64,000 bases of DNA from Methylobacter sp. (GTDB lineage: Bacteria; Pseudomonadota; Gammaproteobacteria; Methylococcales; Methylomonadaceae), in assembly GCA_030679035.1 (NCBI GenBank), contig JAUXTH010000144.1, forward strand, positions 31,052-95,051, read 5' to 3'. Positions 44,801 to 52,236 of the stretch are shown here, one piece after another. A program made the position numbers and the translations under genes. The notes beneath the pieces were generated by a model. It searched no databases. It had not been told where the DNA came from and was given only the letters and a program-made list of their open reading frames with translations. The stretch's first letter is position 1. Each line of letters opens with the position of its first letter.

Positions 44801-45281
44801 CTTGCCCAATTTCTTCAACAATTGCAGGTGATTTTTTTCCTGCCCAATATCGAAGCGCCGCTTGATAAAGTGCATCAATAAAACGCTTGATTAAAGAATC
44901 GGGGCTACCTGTTAACAGTACGATGCAGTAGGCATTGGAACCCTTCGTATGTGCAGTAATTTTATCTGCAACCGACGGGTTATAGCGCTGCAAAATAGTT
45001 TCTGCCTTTAGATTAGTTTCAAGCTCTTGGTCTTCCAGCAAATGCGACAAAAAAACTGCAAAGGAAGATTTCCCCGACCCATAGGGACCTACCAGCGACC
45101 AGGCTCTTGGCGCAGATTTTTTATTGAAGGTTTCTGCAATCTTGTCAAGCGTTTGTATGGATCGTGAAGTTGGAATATAGGCGTTAAGGATGTCACTCGA
45201 ATCCGCATCTCTTTCCAAATTAATAGAGCGTGTGTAATGCGTATCCAGTTGAATTATCTTGTCCATCTCGTCAGTCTTCAT
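41877..45281 (-). CDS. Giant P-loop ATPase of the defence operon (BrxC/PglY-like)
   Basis: 1134 aa. N-terminal AAA-type ATPase: Walker A WSLVGPYGSGKSSFAVFLSHLL (about 60-80), Walker B GKGILIVIDELGKFLEYEARHLG (about 190), sensor-like NILLVVLMHQAFEQYSKGL. The remaining 800 residues are helical with no nuclease motif seen. The layout resembles the large ATPases of BREX (BrxC/PglY) and those next to DUF4007 genes in phosphorothioation-based systems. Likely a restriction- or replication-blocking component. Its start overlaps the DUF4007 stop by 4 nt. Base composition is closer to the host's than that of the dndC-downstream block. Confidence 0.75.
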   Translation of the reverse strand: MKTDEMDKIIQLDTHYTRSINLERDADSSDILNAYIPTSRSIQTLDKIAETFNKKSAPRAWSLVGPYGSGKSSFAVFLSHLLEDQELETNLKAETILQRYNPSVADKITAHTKGSNAYCIVLLTGSPDSLIKRFIDALYQAALRYWAGKKSPAIVEEIGQARLEPLTTSIIITLLKKLQLAVSKKSGKGILIVIDELGKFLEYEARHLGANDIFLLQALAEVAYDGSDANILLVVLMHQAFEQYSKGLGANLKNEWVKVQGRFESVPFLESAEQTLRVIAAAFRNQLTTDQLQDIKLQTTGIVDILNQQNALLPGLNILPAIEILSQCYPLHPIAALILPTLCQKVAQNERTLFSYLGSQEYFGFKHGIQRLKTVGDWVFPWEIFEYFIQNQPSSTTDHLTHRRWAEVITALERLGDADDLENQLVKTIGLFNIIGSQAGFKASKELLTLCFPKSVDVDQLLTNLQNKSIINYRQFSSEYRIWEGSDFDLEVVLQETIQQLGRFNLADTLTHRNKLPPVVARKYSIQNATLRVFSPFYIDSASKQDFHKNTDHPRILFFLSESQDDKAKFEGLVKEHGNPLSIYVLCDNAAQLKAIVTEAIALENIQSERAEIKSDPVAQRELKDRLATIKQTELELLNQYLEEPEANQWFWQGKRLKLATRRALQHQLSKVLETVYDQAPWVKNELVNRNKVSGQANGAKNKLIAALLSKSHLEDLGFDSNKYPAEKTIYRAVFKEPGIHIKKNDVWQLVNPSDDNKYQFVKVWDRIRKLLAGSSAPTSLMDIYALMEKPPYGVQKGVSSLIFIAYYLANQRSLALYESGVFCPLASQELFEILAKRPELFSVEAFDFTGIRADLFNSYLEKLIGKVPEESTLLDIVKPLAKFIGQLPQYTLATKSLDAQTIAVRDAFQSTQSPMTLLFETLPMACGYPSYIGNDLANNNPNDFLNELVRHLNVLNQAYQNLLKNFKDQLAVALKESTELSLAELRATIAQKYVGLEKYTVDLQGLKAFILRLQNNKETDEAWLESVAAFLGKMPPDKWLQNNSLEAEYRLIDLCGRLEQLAVVRAHQLQANADTQVTVFRVVNKDGETDQVAYLNPQLREQARSIVKAQQDFKQADKQLKLAIIAQLLSEVG

Positions 45282-46201
45282 ACCGTTGGTTGATAATGAT
45301 CACGTAAGAAATCTAACGATGAAACGCTATTATCAGTTCTAAACAATTGGTTAATGCCTGCTGTTTCGTTGATTTGAAATACGTTCGGATATGCTGCTAC
45401 CAGATTTTCCAGTTTTGCCAACAACGCGTTTTCTGTCAGTCTAAACACGCCGCCGATAGCAATACCATGAGCTTGTCCATACATCAAATCATAAATGGGA
45501 AGGGTTTCAACGCGTCGTTGATTAAACACTTCATTCGTTGCGTAGCCAATCAAACTTATCGGCAGATTAGCTTGTGTGCTTGCATAGGAGCGATATAGAT
45601 GTGATCCCTCAGCAGCCATAACCAAATTTAATGATGTTAAAGGTGCATCCAAGCCCTCTTCAAGCTGGGATTTTGCAGTTAACTTGGGTGGACAGTACAT
45701 TCTTAAAACCATTGCAATTTCTTGTTTAACGGTTTTTTCTGAATGTTTGCCCGATAAATTAATTCTGACAAAATCAGCTAACGCTTCTGAAGCTTCTTCG
45801 TTAGTGAATTCTGATTTATGAAAACAGTTAAAAAACCAATACCACGCGGTCGCTAATTCTGAGTTGGTAGCCAGTAACCAATGGATTAACCAAATAGTCG
45901 CTTCGTCTTCAAGATAAGGGTCCCAACCGTCCTCGGAAAAAATTGCGTTGCCGAGTGATGTGGTAATCAAACCATCAGAAGCATCTTTTAGTATTGTTGT
46001 TGCCCGCAACCAATATTTGATTGCGTTAACCATGTTTTTACCAACACCTAATTCAATCGTAGATTCATCTGATGAAAAAATAGCATGATTTTTATTAAAC
46101 GCCTGAAAACCCTTAGTAAGCCAAGAGTAGCGCAGCGCAAAGGTCTCATGACGACCAAATGAGGCTTTTTTTGGATTAAAAAATTTAAGTGAACTTTCCA
46201 T
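45278..46201 (-). CDS. DUF4007 protein of the phosphorothioation defence system
   Basis: 307 aa. The DUF4007 signature is clear: FGRHETFALRYSWLTKGFQAFNKNHAIFSSDESTIELGVGKNMVNAIKYWLRATTIL, followed by LGNAIFSEDGWDPYLEDEATIWLIHWLLATN. DUF4007 proteins are known from phosphorothioation gene clusters and are predicted to be DNA-binding. It is the first gene of the leftward operon, with a 335-bp AT-rich upstream region that should contain the promoter. Letter names of the Pbe set are not assigned because they cannot be checked here. Confidence 0.88.
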   Translation of the reverse strand: MESSLKFFNPKKASFGRHETFALRYSWLTKGFQAFNKNHAIFSSDESTIELGVGKNMVNAIKYWLRATTILKDASDGLITTSLGNAIFSEDGWDPYLEDEATIWLIHWLLATNSELATAWYWFFNCFHKSEFTNEEASEALADFVRINLSGKHSEKTVKQEIAMVLRMYCPPKLTAKSQLEEGLDAPLTSLNLVMAAEGSHLYRSYASTQANLPISLIGYATNEVFNQRRVETLPIYDLMYGQAHGIAIGGVFRLTENALLAKLENLVAAYPNVFQINETAGINQLFRTDNSVSSLDFLRDHYQPTV

Positions 46202-46536
46202 GTTTCCAATTGTGATAAGTTAGGAGATCAAAATGCTTCGGTATTAAAAATACCGAAGGAATATACAGTTATTTATTGAACTACGTATAAATACTTATTT
46301 ATTAAACGAAAATATCTATTTTCTTGTAAATATAAGCTTACATACTGTGACATTACAAATAAAGTAATAATCTTAAAATTTATAATACCCTTATGATCTT
46401 TAACATTTAAAAATAAAAATTAATTTTTTTATAAAATCTAAGCTCGGCCAATAAAGACGGCTTTCCGTTTCATAGGGATTCTCGCTGGACCTAGTTTACG
46501 ACACTTGTGTGACAATTCGTAAATTGTCACAATTTT
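46202..46536. promoter_or_regulatory. AT-rich promoter region of the DUF4007 operon
   Basis: 335 bp without a gene. The part nearest DUF4007 is highly AT-rich; the part near 46440-46500 is of mixed composition and holds nothing recognised. A 24-bp palindrome lies at its right end (separate entry). Confidence 0.5.
46508..46531. promoter_or_regulatory. 24-bp perfect palindrome, candidate operator
   Basis: TGTGACAATT-CGTA-AATTGTCACA: 10-bp perfect arms around 4 nt. It lies 5 bp beyond the stop of the HNH gene and about 307 bp upstream of DUF4007. A stem of this low GC content without a long T tract is a poor terminator. A dimeric regulator, perhaps the WYL protein nearby, is a plausible binder. 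Confidence 0.55.
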
Positions 46537-47370
46537 TCAGGCAAACATGCAATCCATCAGCAATGGATCAAATTCGACGCTATGAGCATTGATTGCCAAG
46601 ATGAATGACTGAACCCATTTATAGAGCTTAGGACTGTCATATAACACTTCGATATCAAAGTCAGCTCGATGGTAAATCCGCTTTTGTGTTAGCTTAGTGG
46701 CCTTTATCACCGCCGCTTTCCCGCTATATTTTTCTAGTTTTTTTAGAAAAGCTTTAGCCCGTTTTTCTTCATTTTTAAACAGCTGCATGAACACGATTTG
46801 ATCATACAAGGGTTGAGTGTCGGTTAAGAGGAGGCACATACACAAGGGTTTCAATATCTTCATTCTTTGATAATAAAAGCGTGCCATGCGCAATCTTTGT
46901 TTTGTGGACAACAAGTCGTCTGTTTTCGATTTGCCCAGAGCATTTTTAATGAGTCCCGCTAAATCCAAATCACTTTTTGCCTGATTGGCCAGCACTGACA
47001 CGATCACAATATTATCAGGGCAATAGCCGCAGGTATTGTCGATACGATCAATCGACCAGTCCGTGTCATTATTTTCTGCAAAGGTAAATGGCAGCTCGAT
47101 TATGGGGCAACAGCCGTTGGTTTGTGCCAGCTGAATTTTTAAATCTTTTGCCGTGATTGTCACTTCCAGTCCTTTAACCAGGGCCCGATCACGCAACATC
47201 ATCAATTTTCTTTCATAGAGATCTGGCTTTTTTTTGGTAACTTGCTGGTGTTTGGCCGCTTCGTAGCCATAGCGAATTTGCTGGCGGTGGTGATCCTGAA
47301 AGCGCGAAATATCTAAGGGTAAATCAAAACGGAAATGATCGAAACCAATTTCAAATGCTAAACCTGACAT
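46537..47370 (-). CDS. HNH-like endonuclease-fold protein
   Basis: 277 aa from the preferred start MSGLAFEIGFDHFRFDLPLDISRF (ATG at 47370 with GGGG upstream); the ORF track runs 44 codons further up into the divergent promoter region. The central segment NGCCPIIELPFTFAENNDTDWSIDRIDNTCGYCPDNIVIVSVLANQAKSDLDL (about 110-160) follows the HNH/His-Me pattern WSIDRIDNxxGYxxDNIVxxS..AN.AKSD. The first His is not evident, so catalysis is uncertain. Divergent from the WYL regulator gene. Possibly a defence nuclease or a homing-type enzyme. Confidence 0.6.
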   Translation of the reverse strand: MSGLAFEIGFDHFRFDLPLDISRFQDHHRQQIRYGYEAAKHQQVTKKKPDLYERKLMMLRDRALVKGLEVTITAKDLKIQLAQTNGCCPIIELPFTFAENNDTDWSIDRIDNTCGYCPDNIVIVSVLANQAKSDLDLAGLIKNALGKSKTDDLLSTKQRLRMARFYYQRMKILKPLCMCLLLTDTQPLYDQIVFMQLFKNEEKRAKAFLKKLEKYSGKAAVIKATKLTQKRIYHRADFDIEVLYDSPKLYKWVQSFILAINAHSVEFDPLLMDCMFA

Positions 47371-47551
47371 AAAAACCCCGTAGACTATTATAGGACTGCT
47401 TCCGTCAGACGTATTTTTTGCTGACTCCGGATTTAGTTTACCCAGCACCCTTACAGAATGTGTAAGGGTCAAATTATTAATAAATAGATTGACGGTAATC
47501 ATCAGTTTTTGCCCCCAACAAATTTGAAAGCTGTAATCAAGGAGATTTATT

Positions 47552-48619
47552 TTGTCTGATCAAAAATCACAAGCGATTGTTCAGCGCCGATTGTTGGCAT
47601 TGGAATCGATACGCCGTTTAAGTGGCCGCTCGGAACGCTGGGTTACCGTTGCCGATATTGTTCAGGATTTGAAGGATCAGGGTTATGCGGTTGAAGTTTA
47701 CAGCATCCGTCGAGACTTAAAGTCGTTACTGGAAACCCATCAACAGCTCGAATGTAACGACAATAGTAACCAGGCAGGAGATTCCATTAGTGGTTTAGCT
47801 CATGGTTACCGCTGGTCAGGCAAAGACAATCAGACTAACGGAGGAATAACTTTACCCGAAGCCTTATCCTTGGTTATGGTTGAGCGTTATCTCAGTCAAT
47901 CCTTACCGGTATTACTTACACGTTCGCTGCACGACATCTTTAACAAAGCGCATCAGACACTGGAGTTGCACAAAAAAAGCCAGGTCACTCAATGGCCGGA
48001 AAAGTTCTGTGTTATCCAACCCGCCCAACCTTTGATTCCGCCAGAACTCAGTCATGAAATCTTGGTGGTTGTACATGAAGCGTTATTAAACGAAAAGCAG
48101 TTGCAGGTAACTTACCTGGCTACGATTCGAGCGGACGCCAAACAAAAAGAGTATCGCCTGCACCCCCAAGGATTAATTCAGCGCGGCCCTGTCACTTATC
48201 TGGCGGCAATGACCAATGAGTATGAAGATGTGTATTTGTACGCATTACACCGAATGAAATCGGCTCAGATCTTGGAGCAAAAATGCCGCCATAAATCAGC
48301 GTTTAATTTGGCCGATTTTGCAGAAAAAAAAGGTCACTTTGGTTCTGCTGCGGCTATTCATTTTAAAGCACGGATTTGTGATCACCTGGCATTGATGTTG
48401 GAAGAAACACGTTTAAGCGAAAACCAGATAATAAGCCCAGTTGATGACTCTGGGTTTAGGAAGATTACTGCCGACATTACCAATACCTGGCAATTGCGCT
48501 GGTGGATTTTAGGAGAGGCTGATCGTATTGAAGTGCTTGAACCTGAAGAACTGAGACTTCAAATTACCGAGTCGCTTTCAAAGTCCTACCAACATTATCG
48601 TCCGGTAGATGATAAGTAA
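47552..48619 (+). CDS. WYL-domain transcriptional regulator
   Basis: 355 aa. An N-terminal winged helix (ALESIRRLSGRSERWVTVADIVQDLKDQGYAVEVYSIRRDLKSLL) is followed by a WYL domain (NEKQLQVTYLATIRADAKQKEYRLHPQGLIQRGPVTYLAAMTNEYEDVYLYALHRMKSAQIL) and a WCX-like C-terminus (WQLRWWILGEADRIEVLEPEELRLQI). Start is TTG at 47552 with AAGGAG 7 nt upstream. WYL proteins (for example BrxR) commonly repress phage-defence operons and sense nucleic acid ligands. Here it is divergent from the HNH gene and likely controls that gene, the DUF4007 operon or both. Confidence 0.88.
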   Translation: MSDQKSQAIVQRRLLALESIRRLSGRSERWVTVADIVQDLKDQGYAVEVYSIRRDLKSLLETHQQLECNDNSNQAGDSISGLAHGYRWSGKDNQTNGGITLPEALSLVMVERYLSQSLPVLLTRSLHDIFNKAHQTLELHKKSQVTQWPEKFCVIQPAQPLIPPELSHEILVVVHEALLNEKQLQVTYLATIRADAKQKEYRLHPQGLIQRGPVTYLAAMTNEYEDVYLYALHRMKSAQILEQKCRHKSAFNLADFAEKKGHFGSAAAIHFKARICDHLALMLEETRLSENQIISPVDDSGFRKITADITNTWQLRWWILGEADRIEVLEPEELRLQITESLSKSYQHYRPVDDK

Positions 48620-48700
48620 CTGATCAAATATTACCCAATCTAGCCCAACCAGTTAATTTTTTAAGGATTTAGGTCTATCAAAAAAGACAATTCCACAAGG

Positions 48701-48723
48701 TTATGCACAAAATCTGTGGATAA
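48701..48723. promoter_or_regulatory. Inverted pair of DnaA-box-like sequences
   Basis: TTATGCACA (48701-48709, + strand) and TGTGGATAA (48715-48723), whose complement TTATCCACA is the perfect DnaA-box consensus, are separated by 5 nt in an intergenic region with AT-rich flanks. Function (origin or regulation) is unproven. Confidence 0.45.
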
Positions 48724-48797
48724 CTTTTTGTATGGTGAAAAACGCTGGTTAAAAAAGGGTAAATGAGTTGGTAGTGATTATTAATAATAATTTCATT

Positions 48798-49337
48798 TTA
48801 TTGACCACCCCATGATTCTGTGGTTTTGGGAAGTCGGCTAAAGTCATCGATCACTCGAACGGCATTCGGTTCTGAATCAGACCAGTGCCATAAAACCAAG
48901 TTTTGGTTTTTGGTTGAACAACCGGACGCAAAACTGCGTACCAATATCCCGTTAACCTCAAGCACTTGCAATCGCTCTACTAGTCTCCATGTAGGTGGCT
49001 CCAGGTCTTGTGTCGCCAGATTTTCCCAGGCGCAGCCAAGTTCTTGTGACGAGCTGTCCATGTTCGCCAATAGTTTTTCATCATTAAGGTCGGCTATTTT
49101 CGCGCAATCAATCTCGTAAGCGACTAACGTCATCGGTTGCGGTTTAAAAGGGAAACCCTGCTGCGCTTCCATCCATGCCGTGGTCGGGTCAAGCGATAGA
49201 TAAAGTGCCGCACAGCCAGGCGGATTGAATCGCCCTCCATGTTTCTTGGCACCATTGCCCGATATGGGATCGTAAGACCACATGGGGTGATGTGCACGAT
49301 ATGCAATGCCGGTAAACCGGCTAATGCTTATCGTCAA
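48798..49337 (-). CDS. RES-domain toxin
   Basis: 179 aa. Key RES-family segments: ITGIAYRAHHPMWSYDPISGNGAKKHGGRFNPPGCAALYLSLDPTTAWMEAQQGFP (Arg, Tyr and Glu of the NAD site) and LVLWHWSDSEPNAVRVIDD at the end. RES toxins consume NAD+ and stop growth unless bound by the partner antitoxin. It is the second gene of the pair; its start overlaps the antitoxin stop by 4 nt. Confidence 0.88.
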   Translation of the reverse strand: MTISISRFTGIAYRAHHPMWSYDPISGNGAKKHGGRFNPPGCAALYLSLDPTTAWMEAQQGFPFKPQPMTLVAYEIDCAKIADLNDEKLLANMDSSSQELGCAWENLATQDLEPPTWRLVERLQVLEVNGILVRSFASGCSTKNQNLVLWHWSDSEPNAVRVIDDFSRLPKTTESWGGQ

Positions 49338-49699
49338 GCGTAACCACCGTCGGCGATTCGCGCTAGATAGGCTTTTACAGCCTCTGCGCGGCCTTCTTTG
49401 ACCAGATCTTCTGCGGTTTTATCACCAAATGACGGCAAAGGTTGCGAGCGAAACCAGGCAAATGCACGCCCTACTCCACCCGACCACTCTGATACTCGGT
49501 TGATGATTTCTACCGTATCCCTTAACCGTGCTTGCGTGGAGCGGCTTTTACACCGGGAACTCTTGGAAACCGAATCGCGGGACAAGCCGGTGACATCGGC
49601 AAGATCGCTTTGAGTGATGTGCAATACCTTGGCCAAGGTATTGGCAGCAATAAACCCCTCGTCGGAAATGACTTGATGCAGAAAACTGGTAGTAACCAT
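49334..49699 (-). CDS. Xre/MbcA/ParS-type antitoxin (DUF2384)
   Basis: 121 aa. The N-terminal helix-turn-helix region (LAKVLHITQSDLADVTGLSRDSVSKSSRC) is followed by the toxin-binding domain ending VSEWSGGVGRAFAWFRSQPLPSFGDKTAEDLVKEGRAEAVKAYLARIADGGYA, typical of RES antitoxins. It neutralises the RES toxin and probably autorepresses the operon. It may stabilise the ICE. Confidence 0.9.
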   Translation of the reverse strand: MVTTSFLHQVISDEGFIAANTLAKVLHITQSDLADVTGLSRDSVSKSSRCKSRSTQARLRDTVEIINRVSEWSGGVGRAFAWFRSQPLPSFGDKTAEDLVKEGRAEAVKAYLARIADGGYA

Positions 49700-49863
49700 A
49701 AATGCCTCCCTATTTAACCTTTTGTAGGTGCTAATTATAGGGCATATTAAATATCATGCATTATTTATCTACATGAAGGGGTAGTCTGATAGTTATGTGT
49801 ATGGAGTTGAAAGTCTTTTAAATTCATAAGTCTGCTTAATTTAAGATTAAGAGTGATTGTGTA

Positions 49864-50409
49864 TCACTTTATAAAAAGCCAAAGTATTAAAATGGCTGAG
49901 ACCAGCGCCATAATAGAAGCGGAAAAATTAACATAGAGCATTAACCTCATGGTTTTTAACAGGCTGTTCAATGATTTTATATTAGATAAAGATCTTTTTT
50001 GTTGTGCCATGGCTATATCGCCACTTTTATCCGCAATTGCCAGGGCAATGTTATCGATATGTTTTTCAATCAGCTCGCTGATCAGATGGCGATGACTGTT
50101 TTCCAAACCGCGTAGAATCTCATTAGCTTTAATTTCCATATTTTTGCTCCACACATCAGCAGTTTCCTCCAGATTAACCTTGAATTGATTGATTAAAGCT
50201 TCTTGTTTACTGGCAAATTCATCCATTAATAAACCGTTAATCGTATGCAACACCAGGATTGGGTCGTTGCGGCCGAGTGCAATGCCGTGCTTGACGGCAA
50301 CAGCACGAATGATAGCTTCCGCACTGTTGCCGGATTGATAGGCTTTGGCCTCAGTCGCTTGATTATCCAAGCCGCTGTTAGTGACCTGGTCTTGCGACTC
50401 ATCGCTCAT
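49864..50409 (-). CDS. traM: TraM-like conjugal transfer protein
   Basis: 181 aa: a variable N-terminus, KHGIALGRNDPILVLHTINGLLMDEFASKQEALINQFKVNLEETADVWSKNMEIKANEILRGLENSH, and a C-terminal membrane helix (MLYVNFSASIMALVSAILILWLFI). Size, tail anchor and position after traL fit the RP4 traK-traL-traM arrangement. RP4 TraM raises transfer efficiency. Start overlaps the traL stop by 4 nt. Last gene of the leftward unit. Confidence 0.65.
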   Translation of the reverse strand: MSDESQDQVTNSGLDNQATEAKAYQSGNSAEAIIRAVAVKHGIALGRNDPILVLHTINGLLMDEFASKQEALINQFKVNLEETADVWSKNMEIKANEILRGLENSHRHLISELIEKHIDNIALAIADKSGDIAMAQQKRSLSNIKSLNSLLKTMRLMLYVNFSASIMALVSAILILWLFIK

Positions 50410-51143
50410 AAAATAACCGCAGCATCTAAGCGCTTAAAAATATCATCTTGCATGATTTTCAATCGTTGCCGGGTCATGATGGTCTTTTCGGGATCGTTAA
50501 TGGCTTCCTTGAAGGTCAGGTTTTGATTCAGCATGGTGCTTAAGTCGTGGCCAAAGGTTTCTTGCTTATATTCCGGAATCTGAATCAGCGCGGTAATGGC
50601 CTCTTTATTGGTCTTGTAAACGGCCATTTGCTCAAAGGTTTTGCCGCCAGACTTGACTTCGCCCCAGTAGGGATTGAGCCAGACAATAAATTTGGTATTT
50701 CCGCTTAAGTGATTTGCCATTTGTGCAAAACCAACCAAGGTATCGTTCAGCGCCTGGCCTCCGGTAATGACTGTATGAATGATCAACTCATGGCCAAGGC
50801 TTTGTAATACTTCCGGTATGCCCATCTCCTTGATGTAAGTCGACAAGGCAATAAAAGAACTGGCGCCGTTATCAATGACGGTATCGCCTTTTGACTGCGC
50901 GATTATTTCAATGATTTCATCAAATTTGCGTTGATTGATTTCTTCGTTCTCTATGATGTCCAGCGCCTTAACTGGCAAGCGCTCATACCGGCTGAAGGTT
51001 TTATTGATGGGGTCGGTATCGATTAAAGTCAGCGGTTTTTTGGGGTCACTGCGCTTATGAAGTAAATATTGCGTGAGTAGGCTTGCGATCAATGATTTTC
51101 CAACGCCGCCTTTGCCTTGGAGAATAACATGTATTTTAGACAT
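50406..51143 (-). CDS. traL: TraL-like ParA/MinD-family ATPase
   Basis: 245 aa. Deviant Walker A HVILQGKGGVGKSLIASLLTQYLL at the N-terminus, LTLIDTDPINKTFSRYERL, DTVIDNGASSFIALSTYI, FIVWLNPYWGEV. This matches TraL/StbB-like ATPases of IncP-type transfer regions (RP4 TraL is about 241 aa). It probably helps position the relaxosome. Start overlaps the traK-like stop by one nucleotide (TAATG). Confidence 0.82.
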   Translation of the reverse strand: MSKIHVILQGKGGVGKSLIASLLTQYLLHKRSDPKKPLTLIDTDPINKTFSRYERLPVKALDIIENEEINQRKFDEIIEIIAQSKGDTVIDNGASSFIALSTYIKEMGIPEVLQSLGHELIIHTVITGGQALNDTLVGFAQMANHLSGNTKFIVWLNPYWGEVKSGGKTFEQMAVYKTNKEAITALIQIPEYKQETFGHDLSTMLNQNLTFKEAINDPEKTIMTRQRLKIMQDDIFKRLDAAVIL

Positions 51144-51550
51144 TAGATTAAATCCTTCGGGTTGATGTTGGGGTTATGCGACATACCCTCAGGAAGTTTT
51201 AATTTGACCGGTTCTTCCTTCAGGCTAGTGACAGTGTTGTTAGTTTGCTTAGCAGGTTCGATGATTTTGGTGTCTTTATCCTCCGCAGTCGTTGCATCAG
51301 TTTTAAGGTCCTTGATGGCTTGCTTGAGTTGATGCTTTTTTAGATATAAAGTGAAAGTGACGTAGGAAAACGAGATGATTTCCGCTTGAGTTAAGGATTT
51401 CCATATTGATTTAGCGGTATAGCCTTTATCCAGATAGGTCTTGATTAAGTCCAGGTTCGCTAAAAATGCCACGTAGTTAAGCTTGTCGGTGTCTTCTGCC
51501 AGCGACAACATTAACTTTTCGAATTCAGCTGCTTTCTTTTTGTCAGTCAT
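51143..51550 (-). CDS. traK: TraK-like oriT-binding protein
   Basis: 135 aa, essentially the size of RP4 TraK (134 aa). MTDKKKAAEFEKLMLSLAEDTDKLNYVAFLANLDLIKTYLDKGYTAKSIWKSLTQAEIISFSYVTFTLYLKKHQLKQAIKDL contains a helix-turn-helix-like segment (about 38-65) like that of TraK. In RP4 TraK wraps the intergenic oriT beside its own gene. AAGGTG precedes the ATG at a good distance. First gene of traK-L-M, divergent from traJ across oriT. Confidence 0.7.
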   Translation of the reverse strand: MTDKKKAAEFEKLMLSLAEDTDKLNYVAFLANLDLIKTYLDKGYTAKSIWKSLTQAEIISFSYVTFTLYLKKHQLKQAIKDLKTDATTAEDKDTKIIEPAKQTNNTVTSLKEEPVKLKLPEGMSHNPNINPKDLI

Positions 51551-51864
51551 TGGGGCACCTTATGGCTTCATAACGGCATCACTTGCGGGCATGATAATAA
51601 ATATCTTTAAAAATTTCTATAAAATTTATAATTATTTAATATTATAATTAATTCAATTAAATACAATTAAAGTTAAAAATAATTATATATTTGTTGTTGA
51701 AATTTCATGTGGTTTCGGTATAGTTTAATCCCAAAGGAGGGCAGGATAGGTGAAGTTGGCCAACCGTTTCACGGTTAGCCAACTTCACGGTTCTTATTCG
51801 CGCTTGCAGCGCTCAACGAACATCCTGCCCTGCGGGACAACGTCAGAGAATGGTCAGGTGGAAA
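51551..51864. other. oriT: oriT region between traK and traJ
   Basis: Minus strand reads CTTCACCTATCCTG^CCC, the IncP (RP4) nic context; predicted nic is between 51742 and 51741 on the minus strand. Next to it, 18-bp arms at 51750-51767 and 51771-51788 (GTGAAGTTGGCCAACCGT and its complement, one mismatch) flank a 3-nt loop, as expected for the relaxosome-accessory (TraJ) site. A second CATCCTG^C stands on the plus strand at 51821-51828. The traK-proximal half is very AT-rich, fitting TraK binding and strand opening. Confidence 0.88.
51750..51788. repeat. oriT inverted repeat
   Basis: 18-bp arms with one mismatch (TTGGCC versus TTAGCC complement) and loop TTC, immediately beside the nic sequence. 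It is probably bound by the TraJ-like protein and used for strand recircularisation. Confidence 0.9.
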
Positions 51865-52236
51865 ATGATTAATGACTCAAAACCCAACCGCAAAAACACC
51901 CCACCTATTAAGGTGTGTTGTACGCCGCTTGAACGGCAAACGATTTTCGAAAAAGCCGAGCAATGCGGTTTGTCGGCCTCAAATTATTTGCGGGCTATTG
52001 GCTTAGGGATGGGCGTTACCAGTGTTATCGATCATCGTAAGGTTGATGAACTGGTCAGAGTCAATGGCGATTTAGGCCGATTAGGTGGGTTATTAAAGCT
52101 TTGGTTAAGCAATGATGAAAAACTCCGTCTGGATAACAAGCAGCTCCTAAGAAATCAAATCCTGGACACGCTTGCTGAAATCAATAACAACCAGACCGCC
52201 ATAAAAACTATCATTCAGCGGGTGGTCAGATCATGA
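51865..52236 (+). CDS. traJ: TraJ/MobC-like relaxosome accessory protein
   Basis: 123 aa from ATG 51865 (AGGTGG just upstream; the track start is 15 nt earlier). KVCCTPLERQTIFEKAEQCGLSASNYLRAIGLGMGV is the ribbon-helix-helix DNA-binding region, and VNGDLGRLGGLLKLWLSNDEKL is the MobC/TraJ signature. It recognises the oriT inverted repeat and recruits the relaxase. Stop overlaps the traI start by 4 nt. Confidence 0.88.
   Translation: MINDSKPNRKNTPPIKVCCTPLERQTIFEKAEQCGLSASNYLRAIGLGMGVTSVIDHRKVDELVRVNGDLGRLGGLLKLWLSNDEKLRLDNKQLLRNQILDTLAEINNNQTAIKTIIQRVVRS

Noticed and set aside
41877-46201. BREX system
   Set aside because: The giant ATPase resembles BrxC/PglY, but PglX, PglZ and BrxB/L are not seen, and DUF4007 with dndA/C/D points to phosphorothioation.
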